From: an uncultured Haliea sp.
GTDB taxonomy: Bacteria; Pseudomonadota; Gammaproteobacteria; Pseudomonadales; Halieaceae
DNA: 64,000 bases
Assembly: GCA_913061145.1 (NCBI GenBank)
Contig: CAJXUQ010000014.1
Coordinates: 29,237 to 93,236, forward strand
Reading direction: 5' to 3'
Shown here: piece after piece, positions 37,485 to 47,340 of the stretch
How positions within the stretch are numbered: position 1 is the stretch's first letter
Layout of the letters: each line of letters begins with the position of its first letter
The notes under the pieces: generated by a model
What the model was told of the DNA's origin: nothing
Databases searched by the model: none
Seen by the model: only the letters and a program-made list of their open reading frames with translations
Position numbers and translations under genes: made by a program

Positions 37485-38484
37485 CGCCCCCTTTGCCCAG
37501 GGTGATTTCGCCTTCGTCCGACAGGCGAGCCGCTACCGCAAGAATTTCCTTCTGCGCCGCCTCCACTTCGGACAGCTTCACCGGGCCCTTGGCCTCGAGG
37601 TCTTCGCGCAGCATATCGGCGGCGCGGGAGGACATGTTGTTGAAGAACTTGTCCTGCAGGCGGTCGTCCACGCCCTTCAGCGCAATCACCAGGCTGTCGA
37701 CCGCGATTTCGCGAATCAGGCGCTGCATGCCGCGGTCGTCGAGTTCCATCAGGTTGTCGAACACGAACATCAGCTCACCGACTTTTTCACCGAGTTCCGC
37801 GTCGGCCTCCTTGAGCGCACCGAGCAGTTCCGACTCGATATCCGCCTTGACATTGTTCAGGATGGCGGCGGCGCTGGTCATGCCATTGACCGAGCGCGGC
37901 GGGGTTTTGCGCACCTTGCCCAGCTGCTTTTCCAGCACCTTGTCCAGCTCTTCCATCGCCGCCGGGTCAATCACCTGCAGGCGGGCCACACGCAGCAATG
38001 CCTCACTGCGCACCGGCTCGGGAATGTTCACCAGCACCTGGGCCGACTGTTCTTCATCCAGCGAGGCCAGCACGATGGCGATAATTTGCGGGTGTTCATC
38101 CTCCAGCAATTCGGCCACGGCAGCCGGATCCATCCACTTCAGGGCTTCGATACCCGAGGTCTGCTGCTTGCCGGGCATCACCTTGGCCAGCATGGAGCGC
38201 GCCTTGCTCTCGCCCAATGCATTGGTCAACACCCGGCGGGTAAACTCGGGAGCGCCGAGGCCCAGCGGGTTCAGCGCGCTGGCGTCCTCGTGAAACGCCG
38301 CAAGCACCGCCTCCACCTGTTCATTGGAGATGGACGCCAGCGAGGCCATGGCCTCGCCGATCCGCTGCACTTCGCGCGGTTCCATATGGCGCATGATGGC
38401 GGTGGCAGACTCCTCACCAACCCCCAGCAAAAATACGGCGGCGCGCTGCGCGCCGCTCAAACCGGCCCCTGCGGCATCAGCCAT
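37471..38484 (-). CDS. fliG: Flagellar motor switch protein FliG
   Basis: A 337-residue C-ring protein with the three FliG domains. The N-terminal part contacts FliF, the middle has EHPQIIAIVLASLDEEQSAQ (EHPQ motif), and the C-terminal torque domain has the charged helix VFDNLMELDDRGMQRLIREI. It transmits force from the stators. Overlaps fliF by eight bases. Confidence 0.97.
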   Translation of the reverse strand: MADAAGAGLSGAQRAAVFLLGVGEESATAIMRHMEPREVQRIGEAMASLASISNEQVEAVLAAFHEDASALNPLGLGAPEFTRRVLTNALGESKARSMLAKVMPGKQQTSGIEALKWMDPAAVAELLEDEHPQIIAIVLASLDEEQSAQVLVNIPEPVRSEALLRVARLQVIDPAAMEELDKVLEKQLGKVRKTPPRSVNGMTSAAAILNNVKADIESELLGALKEADAELGEKVGELMFVFDNLMELDDRGMQRLIREIAVDSLVIALKGVDDRLQDKFFNNMSSRAADMLREDLEAKGPVKLSEVEAAQKEILAVAARLSDEGEITLGKGGDDFV

Positions 38485-40141
38485 CGCCCGCCACCCACTG
38501 TTTCATTACGTGTGCCGCCCGCTGCGGTTCACCTTCCGCAACACTGCGCGCCATCTGCAATTGTTGCTGGTAACCCGTGTTGCCCGGCAACCCGCGCCGG
38601 TTACCCGCCAGCGTCACCTGGTCGTCGCTCATCAGTTCACCCGCGGCACCGCCCTGGGCATAGCCCGCCTCACCGTAGCCATCGTTGCCCAGGGCGCGCT
38701 GCCCCGGGCCGATAGCCGCCGGCACCGGCGCAACGGAAAACTGCATCAGGGGGCGCACCACGAAGAGCAGCAAGGCCGCGAGCCCCGCCGCCACGCCCAG
38801 CCCCTTCAACAACCGCCACAGCCAGTCCTGCTCGAGAATCGATGGCTCTGGCGGTGCCTCCAGTGCCGGCGGCTCGACGAAAGAGGCGTTGATCACGCTC
38901 ACGGTGTCGCCACGCTCCTCACTGAAACCCACGGCTTCACGTGCGAGGCGTGTAATCTCCTCGACCCGTTCCGGCGCCAGCGGGGCACGCGCTACCGAGC
39001 CGTCCTCGGCGGTGGTTTCCACGTGGTCCAGCACCAGCGCAATCGAGAGCTTGCGCAGAGTGCCCGGTGTCTCACGAATGTGGCTGATGGTTTTGTCCAT
39101 TTCGTAGTTGCGTGTCTCGCGACGGGTGGAGCGGGTGGGCGCCGTGTTCGGCACCGCCGCGGCCTCCGGCGGCTGGGCCAGCACATCCGGGTCTTCCGGC
39201 GGCTGGTTGGCCAGGGTGCCGGGCACGCCGCCCTCCAGCAATCGGGTGGTCATCTCCTCCGAGGTCTGCTCACTGCGCAGCACCGTGTCCGGGGCATACA
39301 CCTCGCTGGTCCGCTCGATGCGGGTGAAGTCGATGTCGGCGGAGACCTGGGCGTGAACACGGCCCGGCCCGAGAATGGGTTCCAGAATATCAACAATCCG
39401 CTGGCTGTAGCGCTGTTCCAGTTGCTGCGCCATCTGGAACTGTTCCTTGCTGTAACCGAAATCGTCCGGGTTACCCTGGGAGGACAGGAGGCGGCCCTGC
39501 TGGTCGACCACCGAGACGGTCTCCGGCTTCAGGTTGGGGACGCTGGCGGACACCAGATGCACGATACCCGCAAGCTGGCGCTCGGAGAGCACTCGCCCAC
39601 CGTACAGGTGCAGCACCACCGAGGCGGCCGGCTCCTGGCGCTGGCGCAGGAAAGCGCTCTGCTTGGCCATGGCCAGGTGCACGCGCGCACCGCGCACGCC
39701 GTCGAGGGCACTGATGGTCCGCGCCAGCTCCTGCTCCAGCGAGCGGTGATAGCGCGCCTGTTCCATGAAACTGCTGACGCCGATTTCCTGTTCCTGGTAG
39801 ATGCTGTCGAAACCGATATCGCCCGAGCGCGGAAAGCCCTCGGTCGCCAGCAGTAACCGCGCGCGATGCACTTCATCGGCGGCCACCGTCACCATGCCGG
39901 TGCGGTCGTCCAGCCGGTAATCGATGCCATTGGCATCCAGGGTGCTCATCGCCGCCGTGGTGTCTTCGGCCGCCATACTGCCGAACAACGGCTTGTAGTT
40001 CGGCACCAGCATCCACTGCACCAGGCCGATGCCCAGGGCGATGGATGCAGCGAGGCCGACGAGCAGCGCAATCTGCCGGGAGACCGGCTGGCGACTGTAA
40101 CCGTTGAAGCGGGCGACAAGTCCGCCGCTGTTCTCTGCCAT
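38477..40141 (-). CDS. fliF: Flagellar MS-ring protein FliF
   Basis: A 554-residue protein with two membrane helices (about 25-45 and 445-470) flanking the periplasmic ring-building domains. Motifs include MSTLDANGIDYRLDD, ARYHRSLEQELARTISALDG, VRGARVHLAMAK and RVHAQVSADIDFTR. The C-terminal tail should dock FliG. It is the first structural platform of the basal body and follows fliE by 43 bases. Confidence 0.97.
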   Translation of the reverse strand: MAENSGGLVARFNGYSRQPVSRQIALLVGLAASIALGIGLVQWMLVPNYKPLFGSMAAEDTTAAMSTLDANGIDYRLDDRTGMVTVAADEVHRARLLLATEGFPRSGDIGFDSIYQEQEIGVSSFMEQARYHRSLEQELARTISALDGVRGARVHLAMAKQSAFLRQRQEPAASVVLHLYGGRVLSERQLAGIVHLVSASVPNLKPETVSVVDQQGRLLSSQGNPDDFGYSKEQFQMAQQLEQRYSQRIVDILEPILGPGRVHAQVSADIDFTRIERTSEVYAPDTVLRSEQTSEEMTTRLLEGGVPGTLANQPPEDPDVLAQPPEAAAVPNTAPTRSTRRETRNYEMDKTISHIRETPGTLRKLSIALVLDHVETTAEDGSVARAPLAPERVEEITRLAREAVGFSEERGDTVSVINASFVEPPALEAPPEPSILEQDWLWRLLKGLGVAAGLAALLLFVVRPLMQFSVAPVPAAIGPGQRALGNDGYGEAGYAQGGAAGELMSDDQVTLAGNRRGLPGNTGYQQQLQMARSVAEGEPQRAAHVMKQWVAGDG

Positions 40142-40184
40142 GAATCAACTCACTCCTGAAGGGGCTATGATAAACCAGCAGGCA

Positions 40185-40496
40185 TCAGACCTGCATGCTC
40201 ATCACTTCGCGGTATGCGGTGAGCAGTTTGTTGCGCACTTCACTCAGCGCCTGGAACTCCAGGCTGGCTTTCTGCGCCGTCACCATCAACTCGGCCAGCG
40301 ACACACCCGGCTGGCCTTCCTCGAAGGCCGTGGCCATGGCCCGCGAGGTCTGCATGGCCTGATTCACATCGTCGATGGATTGTTTCATGAAGCTCGAAAA
40401 GTCGGCGCCGCCCGCCGCCGCGGCCGACTCGCCGCCCGCCTCGGCCGCCATGCTGCGCATTTGCGCCAGTACCTGGTTGATTGCCATTTCGCTCAT
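40185..40496 (-). CDS. fliE: Flagellar hook-basal body protein FliE
   Basis: A 103-residue MS-ring/rod junction protein: FSSFMKQSIDDVNQAMQTSR, then FEEGQPGVSLAELMVTAQKA and the conserved C-terminus LLTAYREVMSMQV. Start at the ATG at 40496. The frame is open upstream but lies within fleR there. GGAGAGGA precedes the start. It follows fleR by 13 bases and I find no sigma-54 element of its own in the immediate upstream sequence. Confidence 0.95.
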   Translation of the reverse strand: MSEMAINQVLAQMRSMAAEAGGESAAAAGGADFSSFMKQSIDDVNQAMQTSRAMATAFEEGQPGVSLAELMVTAQKASLEFQALSEVRNKLLTAYREVMSMQV

Positions 40497-40509
40497 GGTG
40501 TGTCCTCTC

Positions 40510-41871
<1,362 letters not shown>

Positions 41872-41873
41872 GG

Positions 41874-43007
41874 TCAACACGCTCCTTCTGCTATGGGTAA
41901 TTCCAGCACAAATTCCGCACCGCCCTCGGGGCTGTCACCCAGGCGGATCTCACCGCCCAGTTCGCCGACGGTGCGCGCCACCACCGCGAGACCCAGCCCG
42001 GTACCGGCCGAGCGCGTGGTGAAGAACGGGTCAAAAATGCGTTCGCGCAACTCGGGTGCCACACCCGGGCCGTTGTCGCGCACCCGCAGCAGCATGCGCT
42101 CACGATTCAGCGCGCCGGCCCAGACATCCACATGCACGCCCTCCCCGCCGGCCTCGATGGCGTTCACCACCAGATTGGCGAGAGCCCCGGCAAGGGCATC
42201 ACGGTCGCCCTGCAGTGCCAGGGTGCGATCGACCGGGGTCACCGACAGCGTGGCGCCCGCCGCTTCCAGGCGAGCGAGGACATGGGCCTGAAAGTCGCCC
42301 AGCACGTCCTGCAGGCACACGCGCTCCGTGCGCGGAGGGGCCCCGCGCACAAAGCCCAGCATGCTTTCGATCAGCCCTTCCATATGCACCAGCCGTTCAG
42401 ACAGGCGGTCGCAGATGCGCTCGCGCTGCGCGACGGCCAGGTCCGGACGACGCAGCTGCGCCAGATACAGGGTGGTGGACGACAGCGGTGTGCGAATCTG
42501 GTGGGCGAGCCGCGCCGCCATTTCCCCCAGCGCGCGCAGGCGCTGCTCGCGGCCCACCTGGGCCTGGAGGTCATGCAGTTCGGTGGTGTCGGTCACCAGC
42601 ACCAGAGTCTCGCCCTGCTGTGCCAGGTGACGGCTGTGCAGTGACAAATGCCGCTCGGGGGCGTTTTCCCGAATACGTGCCTGCACCGCCGGCCAGTCCT
42701 CGCCCAGCAGCGGCTCACCAAACAGGGCGACGGCCTCCGGGTTGGCATCGCGTACCTGCTGACGCTCGTCTATCAACAGCACGCCCCCGGGCAACATGGC
42801 CATCAGCGAGGCCAGCCGCTCGAGCAAGCGCTCCTTCTCTGCCAGTTCGTCGAGTCGCGCCGAGCGCGAGGCCGCGAGCTCCTCGTTGAGCCGGGCTACC
42901 CGCGACTCCAGGTCGCGGTAGGACGCATCCAGTTGATGGGAGACTTCCGCGAGGCTGCGAAAGGCCTCTTCCAGATCGTGTTTCTCGAGGGGTACAGCCT
43001 GCTGCAT
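41874..43007 (-). CDS. fleS: Flagellar sensor kinase FleS (FlrB)
   Basis: A 377-residue soluble histidine kinase: an N-terminal coiled coil (about 10-65), a PAS domain (about 68-140), a HisKA box with H169 in ARLAHQIRTPLSS and a HATPase domain (NLVVNAIEAGGEG, VRDNGPGVAPEL, GTGLGLAVV). No membrane segment, as in FleS/FlrB. Two ATGs are possible. The sigma-54 promoter at 43051-43066 overlaps the upstream one (43055), so the ATG at 43007 must be the start if that promoter is used. Confidence 0.95.
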   Translation of the reverse strand: MQQAVPLEKHDLEEAFRSLAEVSHQLDASYRDLESRVARLNEELAASRSARLDELAEKERLLERLASLMAMLPGGVLLIDERQQVRDANPEAVALFGEPLLGEDWPAVQARIRENAPERHLSLHSRHLAQQGETLVLVTDTTELHDLQAQVGREQRLRALGEMAARLAHQIRTPLSSTTLYLAQLRRPDLAVAQRERICDRLSERLVHMEGLIESMLGFVRGAPPRTERVCLQDVLGDFQAHVLARLEAAGATLSVTPVDRTLALQGDRDALAGALANLVVNAIEAGGEGVHVDVWAGALNRERMLLRVRDNGPGVAPELRERIFDPFFTTRSAGTGLGLAVVARTVGELGGEIRLGDSPEGGAEFVLELPIAEGAC

Positions 43008-43050
43008 GATTGAGTTCCACCGAGCGCTATCACGCCAATGCCGCTCTTGA

Positions 43051-43066
43051 AGCAAAAGACGTGCCC
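43051..43066 (-). promoter_or_regulatory. Sigma-54 promoter candidate for fleSR
   Basis: Minus-strand GGGCACG-TCTT-TTGCT: all but the first base match TGGCACG-N4-TTGCT, with GG-N10-GC spacing. It predicts a start near 43041 and a 34-base leader to the ATG at 43007. In Pseudomonas and Vibrio fleSR/flrBC is a FleQ/FlrA- and sigma-54-dependent operon. Confidence 0.8.
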
Positions 43067-43086
43067 AAAGTGGAAACCCGTTTTAA

Positions 43087-43100
43087 TTCAATGAATTGAA
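43087..43100. promoter_or_regulatory. FleQ-box-like palindrome upstream of fleSR
   Basis: TTCAAT-GA-ATTGAA, a perfect 6-base inverted repeat about 20 bases upstream of the -24 element. It shares the TCAAT/ATTGA core with the palindromes at 44313 and 61708 and matches 10 of 13 defined positions of the P. aeruginosa FleQ consensus as I recall it (GTCANTAAATTGAC). Confidence 0.5.
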
Positions 43101-43131
43101 GAACTTCGCAAACACTGTTGGGCGCCGCGCG

Positions 43132-44280
43132 TCAGGAATCTGACACCTGGTCGCGCTGCAGTTCGAACTTGCGCATTTTCTCTACCAGGGTGGTGCGCTG
43201 CAGCCCGAGCAGTTGCGCCGCTCGCGCCACCACCCAGCCGCTGCGGTCCAGGGCCTGCAGGAGCAGGGTGCGCTCGGTGTCGGCGAGGTACTGCTTCAGG
43301 TCCAGCCCCTCTTGACCCAGCCGCGTGGGGTCGTTAGGTGCCCCGGCGGCAGGGGCCGACTGTACCTGAGAGGCACTCGCCGGGGGTGTACTGGCGGACG
43401 GGGCCGCGGCACCCGAGCCGGCGGCGGGGGGCGGTACCTGCGGCGGCGGCCGGGCCGGGTCGAAGCCTTCACAGAATTTCTGCGGCAGGTCGCCAAACCC
43501 CACCTCGGCGCCGGGGTACAGGATGGCCAGGCGTTCCACCAGGTTGTTGAGCTCACGCACATTGCCGGGCCAGCCGTACTGCTGCAGGGCGGCCATGGCG
43601 TCCGCCGCGATCGACACACTGTCACGCTGCTCCCGGGCCAACTGCGCCAGAAAATGTGCCACCAGCACCGGCACATCTTCCGGGCGATCGCGCAGGGCGG
43701 GCACGTCGATGGGAAACACGTTCAGGCGGTAGTAGAGATCGGCCCGGAAACGGCCGTCTTTAACGCGCTGCTCAAGATCCTGGTGTGTGGCCGCGATCAC
43801 CCGGACGTCTGTGGCTTGGGACGTGGCGCTGCCCACGCGCTCGAAGCAGCGCTCCTGCAGCACCCGCAGCAGCTTGACCTGCATCGGCAGCGGCATGTCG
43901 CCAATCTCGTCGAGAAACAGCGTGCCGCCTGCGGCCAGTTCGAAGCGGCCGCGCCGGGTGTTGATGGCGCCGGTGAACGCGCCCTTCTCGTGACCAAACA
44001 GTTCCGACTCCAGCAACTCTGCCGGGATGGCGCCGCAGTTGACCGGCACGAAAGGCCCGCCCGAGCGCGGCGAGGCTTCGTGAATGCCGCGCGCTACAAC
44101 CTCCTTGCCGGTACCGGACTCACCGAGGATCAACACCGTGGCATCGCTGGGCGCCACCTGCGCCACCAGCCGGCGGATGGTCTCCATGGCGGCGCTGGGG
44201 CCGACGATAGGTGAAGCATTGTCTGAGTACTGGGGCAAGCGTAGCAATCCGTAAACACCGTGGTGAGGGCGTGCGAGCAA
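43132..44280 (-). CDS. fleQ: Flagellar master regulator FleQ (FlrA), short form without FleQ domain
   Basis: A 382-residue sigma-54 activator. From the first possible start only about 22 residues precede the AAA+ domain. Walker A GESGTGKE is at 53-60, GAFTGA at 100-105 and [10 protein letters not shown] follows. A Pro/Ala-rich linker (about 285-325) leads to the HTH with [20 protein letters not shown], which is diagnostic for FleQ. The roughly 120-residue N-terminal FleQ domain of Pseudomonas FleQ/Vibrio FlrA is missing, and the LFRS c-di-GMP motif just before the AAA+ domain reads NASP. No ATG exists before the AAA+ domain; TTG at 44280, 44247 or 44238 must serve. A stop codon 18 bases before 44280 excludes a longer N-terminus in this frame. 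Confidence 0.88.
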   Translation of the reverse strand: MLARPHHGVYGLLRLPQYSDNASPIVGPSAAMETIRRLVAQVAPSDATVLILGESGTGKEVVARGIHEASPRSGGPFVPVNCGAIPAELLESELFGHEKGAFTGAINTRRGRFELAAGGTLFLDEIGDMPLPMQVKLLRVLQERCFERVGSATSQATDVRVIAATHQDLEQRVKDGRFRADLYYRLNVFPIDVPALRDRPEDVPVLVAHFLAQLAREQRDSVSIAADAMAALQQYGWPGNVRELNNLVERLAILYPGAEVGFGDLPQKFCEGFDPARPPPQVPPPAAGSGAAAPSASTPPASASQVQSAPAAGAPNDPTRLGQEGLDLKQYLADTERTLLLQALDRSGWVVARAAQLLGLQRTTLVEKMRKFELQRDQVSDS

Positions 44281-44288
44281 CGGCGCCG

Positions 44289-44326
44289 AGTCTGCTCAGA
44301 CGAAGCGAACCTGTCAACTTATTGAC
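44289..44326 (-). promoter_or_regulatory. FleQ-box-like operator over the putative fleQ promoter
   Basis: On the minus strand GTCAATAAGTTGAC (44313-44326) matches 12 of 13 defined positions of the recalled FleQ consensus GTCANTAAATTGAC. Its last bases form a perfect -35 TTGACA (44312-44317), with a weak -10 CAGACT (44289-44294) at 17-base spacing. The layout predicts autorepression of fleQ. Confidence 0.6.
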
Positions 44327-44340
44327 GGAAAAAAGACGGA

Positions 44341-44904
44341 TTAGTCGCCCACGTGGGCGCGACGGAAGGCCACCTCGCGGCGGTGGTGACGGAAAATCAG
44401 CTTCTCCAGCCAGACCCGGGCGGCACCGGTGAGGCCGACAAAGCGCACCGTGTTGCGCCCCGCCGCCTGCTCCTCGGGCGTGGTGACCACCTCGCCGTAG
44501 CAGCAGAGGGGCTTGGGCAAACCGCGCTGTATGTAGAGTTCGAGAAAGATGCGGGCCCCCGCCGGCGGCCCCTCGCCCTGCCAGCTCACCTGTTCGGCAG
44601 AGACCTGCACGGCGCTCACGGGGGGAATATCCAGCTCGTGATACACCAGGGCGCTGACCAGATCGAGCACCAGGTTGAGCTTGAGATCGAGCCGGGCGAT
44701 GTCCTGCTGGATGCCCGGAGGCGCGTCGCTGTCGTCCTTGGTATTGAGGCCATCGCCCACCGCCGATACGGCGCGCAGAAAACTCTCGTTGGAGGCGTTG
44801 ACCATGGCCAGATGCGTCTGCTCCGGCTCGTAGTCGACTGGCTTCCAGGACAGGGCGATGTTATCGCTGTAGACGAGGCCGGTGACGGCGTTTTGGCTGC
44901 TCAT
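44341..44904 (-). CDS. PilZ-like protein between fliT and fleQ
   Basis: A 187-residue cytosolic protein. The first 110 residues are helical (LDLKLNLVLDLVSALVYHEL). The second half has the strand pattern of an atypical PilZ domain (ARIFLELYIQRGLPKPLCCY, RNTVRFVGLTGAARVWLEKL) but lacks a clear RxxxR and DxSxxG pair. It ends RRAHVGD. It belongs to the protein group often found beside fliDST/fleQ in marine gammaproteobacteria. A role in flagellar assembly or c-di-GMP sensing is plausible but unproven. Its stop is 14 bases from the FleQ-box before fleQ. Confidence 0.7.
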   Translation of the reverse strand: MSSQNAVTGLVYSDNIALSWKPVDYEPEQTHLAMVNASNESFLRAVSAVGDGLNTKDDSDAPPGIQQDIARLDLKLNLVLDLVSALVYHELDIPPVSAVQVSAEQVSWQGEGPPAGARIFLELYIQRGLPKPLCCYGEVVTTPEEQAAGRNTVRFVGLTGAARVWLEKLIFRHHRREVAFRRAHVGD

Positions 44905-44964
44905 GCCCAGTGCTCCGCAAAAGTTTTACGATAACACAGGCCGGCGGCAACGAAACGCTCCGCG

Positions 44965-45369
44965 TCAGGGTTGTGACTTCACCTGCTCGTAGTGACCGAT
45001 GGCGGAGCGGGTGCGCACCTGTGCCACCCCCTGCTGCAGCACCGCGTCGCGGGCCTTGCTCAGGTGGGCCATCATTTCCTCGTTGAGGTGCAGGATGGCT
45101 GCCAGCGCTTCGGCAACCAGTTCGGCGTGTTCCGTCGACACCGCTTCCTTGAAACAGCGGGCCAGGTCGTCACGGCGGTCCTGCTCGCGGGCGGCCACGG
45201 CATCCCAGTCACCGACCTCGGCGAGGGCCACCATTTCGCGGGTGACGGTGAGGACGCGGGCGAGGCGGCGGCACTGGCTGAGTGCGGCGTCCGACCCCTC
45301 GGCCGCGAGCAGCCCCTCGGTCGCGACAGCGCCTTCGGTAGCCGCCGGGGTGGGGAATGGCACGATCAT
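44965..45369 (-). CDS. fliT: FliT-like flagellar export chaperone
   Basis: A 134-residue helical protein (ARVLTVTREMVALAEVGDW, then REQDRRDDLARCFKEAV) with the FliT helical-hairpin pattern and the expected position after fliS. FliT chaperones the cap protein FliD. Sequence conservation is low in this family, so position carries much of the call. Start at the ATG at 45369, overlapping the fliS stop (ATGA). Confidence 0.75.
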   Translation of the reverse strand: MIVPFPTPAATEGAVATEGLLAAEGSDAALSQCRRLARVLTVTREMVALAEVGDWDAVAAREQDRRDDLARCFKEAVSTEHAELVAEALAAILHLNEEMMAHLSKARDAVLQQGVAQVRTRSAIGHYEQVKSQP

Positions 45370-45767
45370 CCTGCGGGACGCCGCAGTTCGGCAGGAATAC
45401 TCTCCCAACCGTCGCGAATGGTGGCCAGCAGATCGCGGACTTCCGTCAGGGCCGCCGTGTCGGAGGCCGCACTCGCCTCGAGCAGTCGCCCCTGCATGTA
45501 TTCGTATAAATCGCTGAGTCGACCGGCCAACTCGGGGCTCTGCTCGTGATCCAGACTCACCCGCAGGTTGTCGATGATGGTGATGGCCTTGCCAATCAGC
45601 TCGCCCTGACGCCCGGTGTCTCGACGCTCCATGGCACCTTTGGCCGACGCGATGCGATCCATGGCCCCATCCAGCAACATGCTGATCAGTTGATGGGGCG
45701 AGGCATCCGTCACGCCGCTCTGCACCCCCACTTGCTTGTAGGCGCTAAGTGCCTGCCGGGTATTCAT
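45366..45767 (-). CDS. fliS: Flagellin export chaperone FliS
   Basis: A 133-residue four-helix chaperone: QALSAYKQVGVQSGVTDASP, HQLISMLLDGAMDRIASAKG and LSDLYEYMQGRLLEAS. It binds the flagellin C-terminus to prevent early polymerisation. I use the ATG at 45767, which gives the normal family N-terminus. An ATG at 45788 overlaps the fliD stop (TAATG) and would add seven residues. Confidence 0.93.
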   Translation of the reverse strand: MNTRQALSAYKQVGVQSGVTDASPHQLISMLLDGAMDRIASAKGAMERRDTGRQGELIGKAITIIDNLRVSLDHEQSPELAGRLSDLYEYMQGRLLEASAASDTAALTEVRDLLATIRDGWESIPAELRRPAG

Positions 45768-45787
45768 ACCTGGAATCCTGCCTGTCA

Positions 45788-47251
45788 TTAATTCGAAAAG
45801 CGATCACTGGGCAACGGAATGTTTGCCAGCTGCTCACTGACAAAACTGCCTGTGCTGTTGATCTGTGCGAGCAGACCGTCCAGCGCATTAAATTGGGCGC
45901 GGTAGCGGGCCTCGAGTACCTCCAGACGGCGATTGAGCGCCTCGCGGTCATCACTGATAGCGTCCACACTGCTCTGCAAGCCATCGGTTCTGGCGTCAAG
46001 CAGGCCGCCCGTGCCCAAAAAACCGCCGAGTAACCCACCAAGGCGCTCTGCGATACCGGTCTCGGCGCGGCCGAACAGGGAAACCAATCCCGCGTTGCCA
46101 TCTTCCAATGCGGCGTTCAGTCGCTCGGAATTGATGGTAAGAGTTCCGCTTGCTGACGTGGTGATGCCCAGCTCCGCCAACGATCCAAATGGGCCATCCG
46201 GGTTTTGTACCGAGGCCGTAACAGCGTTTCGCACCTGACTGATCACCGTGCGCGCTGAAAAATCCCCCTGCAGTGCCCCGGCGGCCCCGGTTGCAGGATC
46301 GAAGCGTGTGAGGTTGGAGGCAGTGGTGATGAAGGTGTTGTAGGCGTTGACGAATTGCTCAATGGCACCGCGCGCCACTGCGCGGTTTTCACTGACCGCG
46401 AGAGATGCGGGCGCACCGTCGGTCGTATCCTTGAGCGTGAGGCTGACACCGTCAAGCACGCCGGTCACGGTATTGCTGGCACTGGTTAGCGCCAGACCAT
46501 TCAGGGTAAAGCTGGCGTCACTGGCGGCCGCCGTTTGCGTGAGGTTGGCCGCGCCTGTGTTGAATGCCAGACGGGACAACCCTGCCAGGTCCGCGTTATT
46601 GCCGTCGCCGGCATCGGCCACGGAAATCTCAATAGCATTGGCAGCACCCGTATCGGAGGCACTGAAAAGCAAGCGTGCACCGCTGCCATCATTGACGATA
46701 GCCGCAGACACCCCGATACCGGCGGCATTCACTGCGTCCCGAACACCCGCGAGCGTATTGTTGCTGCTATCAATCGTAATGCTGGCGCTTGCACGCTCGG
46801 GATTGACCGTAAAGCCATTGACCACTTGCGGACCTGGCACGGAGGGTGTTGCATCAACCGTGCCGAAACGGATCGTCAGCGTACCCTCACCAACAACATC
46901 GTCCGCCGAGCCAAAGCTCCCGGACGCCAGCGACTGTGCGCTGGCGAGGGAATCAATCGCGATACTGTAGTTACCCGGGGCCGCGGCGGAAGAGGCGGTC
47001 GCCGTAAACGCCGAACTGTTGGAGCTGGTGGCGGTGCGCTGCGTGAAGGTACTCTCATTCCGCAGTGAGGCGGAGCGTGCTTGCAGGTCAGCCAACACGC
47101 CCTTCAACGTACCGAACCCGGAGAGTTCACTGGTGAGCGACGTTTCACGCCGTAGAAGACGATTCTCGACTGGCGCACGCTCTGCGGCTACCAGCTGGGT
47201 CACCAACCCTTCGATATCCAGTCCGGAGCCTACTCCGGTTACTGAAACCAT
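45788..47251 (-). CDS. fliD: Flagellar filament cap protein FliD
   Basis: A 487-residue cap protein. The N-terminal heptad part (VTGVGSGLDIEGLVTQLVAA) and C-terminal coiled coil (ALNRRLEVLEARYRAQFNAL) flank a variable Ser/Ala/Asn-rich middle with flagellin-hook repeats (NTLAGVRDAVNAAGIGVSAA). It starts the fliDST operon under its own sigma-54 promoter candidate; GAGGTGA precedes the ATG. Confidence 0.96.
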   Translation of the reverse strand: MVSVTGVGSGLDIEGLVTQLVAAERAPVENRLLRRETSLTSELSGFGTLKGVLADLQARSASLRNESTFTQRTATSSNSSAFTATASSAAAPGNYSIAIDSLASAQSLASGSFGSADDVVGEGTLTIRFGTVDATPSVPGPQVVNGFTVNPERASASITIDSSNNTLAGVRDAVNAAGIGVSAAIVNDGSGARLLFSASDTGAANAIEISVADAGDGNNADLAGLSRLAFNTGAANLTQTAAASDASFTLNGLALTSASNTVTGVLDGVSLTLKDTTDGAPASLAVSENRAVARGAIEQFVNAYNTFITTASNLTRFDPATGAAGALQGDFSARTVISQVRNAVTASVQNPDGPFGSLAELGITTSASGTLTINSERLNAALEDGNAGLVSLFGRAETGIAERLGGLLGGFLGTGGLLDARTDGLQSSVDAISDDREALNRRLEVLEARYRAQFNALDGLLAQINSTGSFVSEQLANIPLPSDRFSN

Positions 47252-47305
47252 TCACTCACCTCGTTGCCACCTGCGGGGCATGAAACATTTATGTGTTACA
47301 AGCTT

Positions 47306-47321
47306 AGCAAATTAAGTGCCA
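47306..47321 (-). promoter_or_regulatory. Sigma-54 promoter candidate for fliDST
   Basis: Minus-strand TGGCACT-TAAT-TTGCT, a full match to TGGCAC-N5-TTGCT with GG-N10-GC spacing, located 20 bases after the flaG stop. The predicted start is near 47295, about 45 bases before fliD. Confidence 0.8.
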
Positions 47322-47340
47322 AATGCGGCACACCGGGCCT

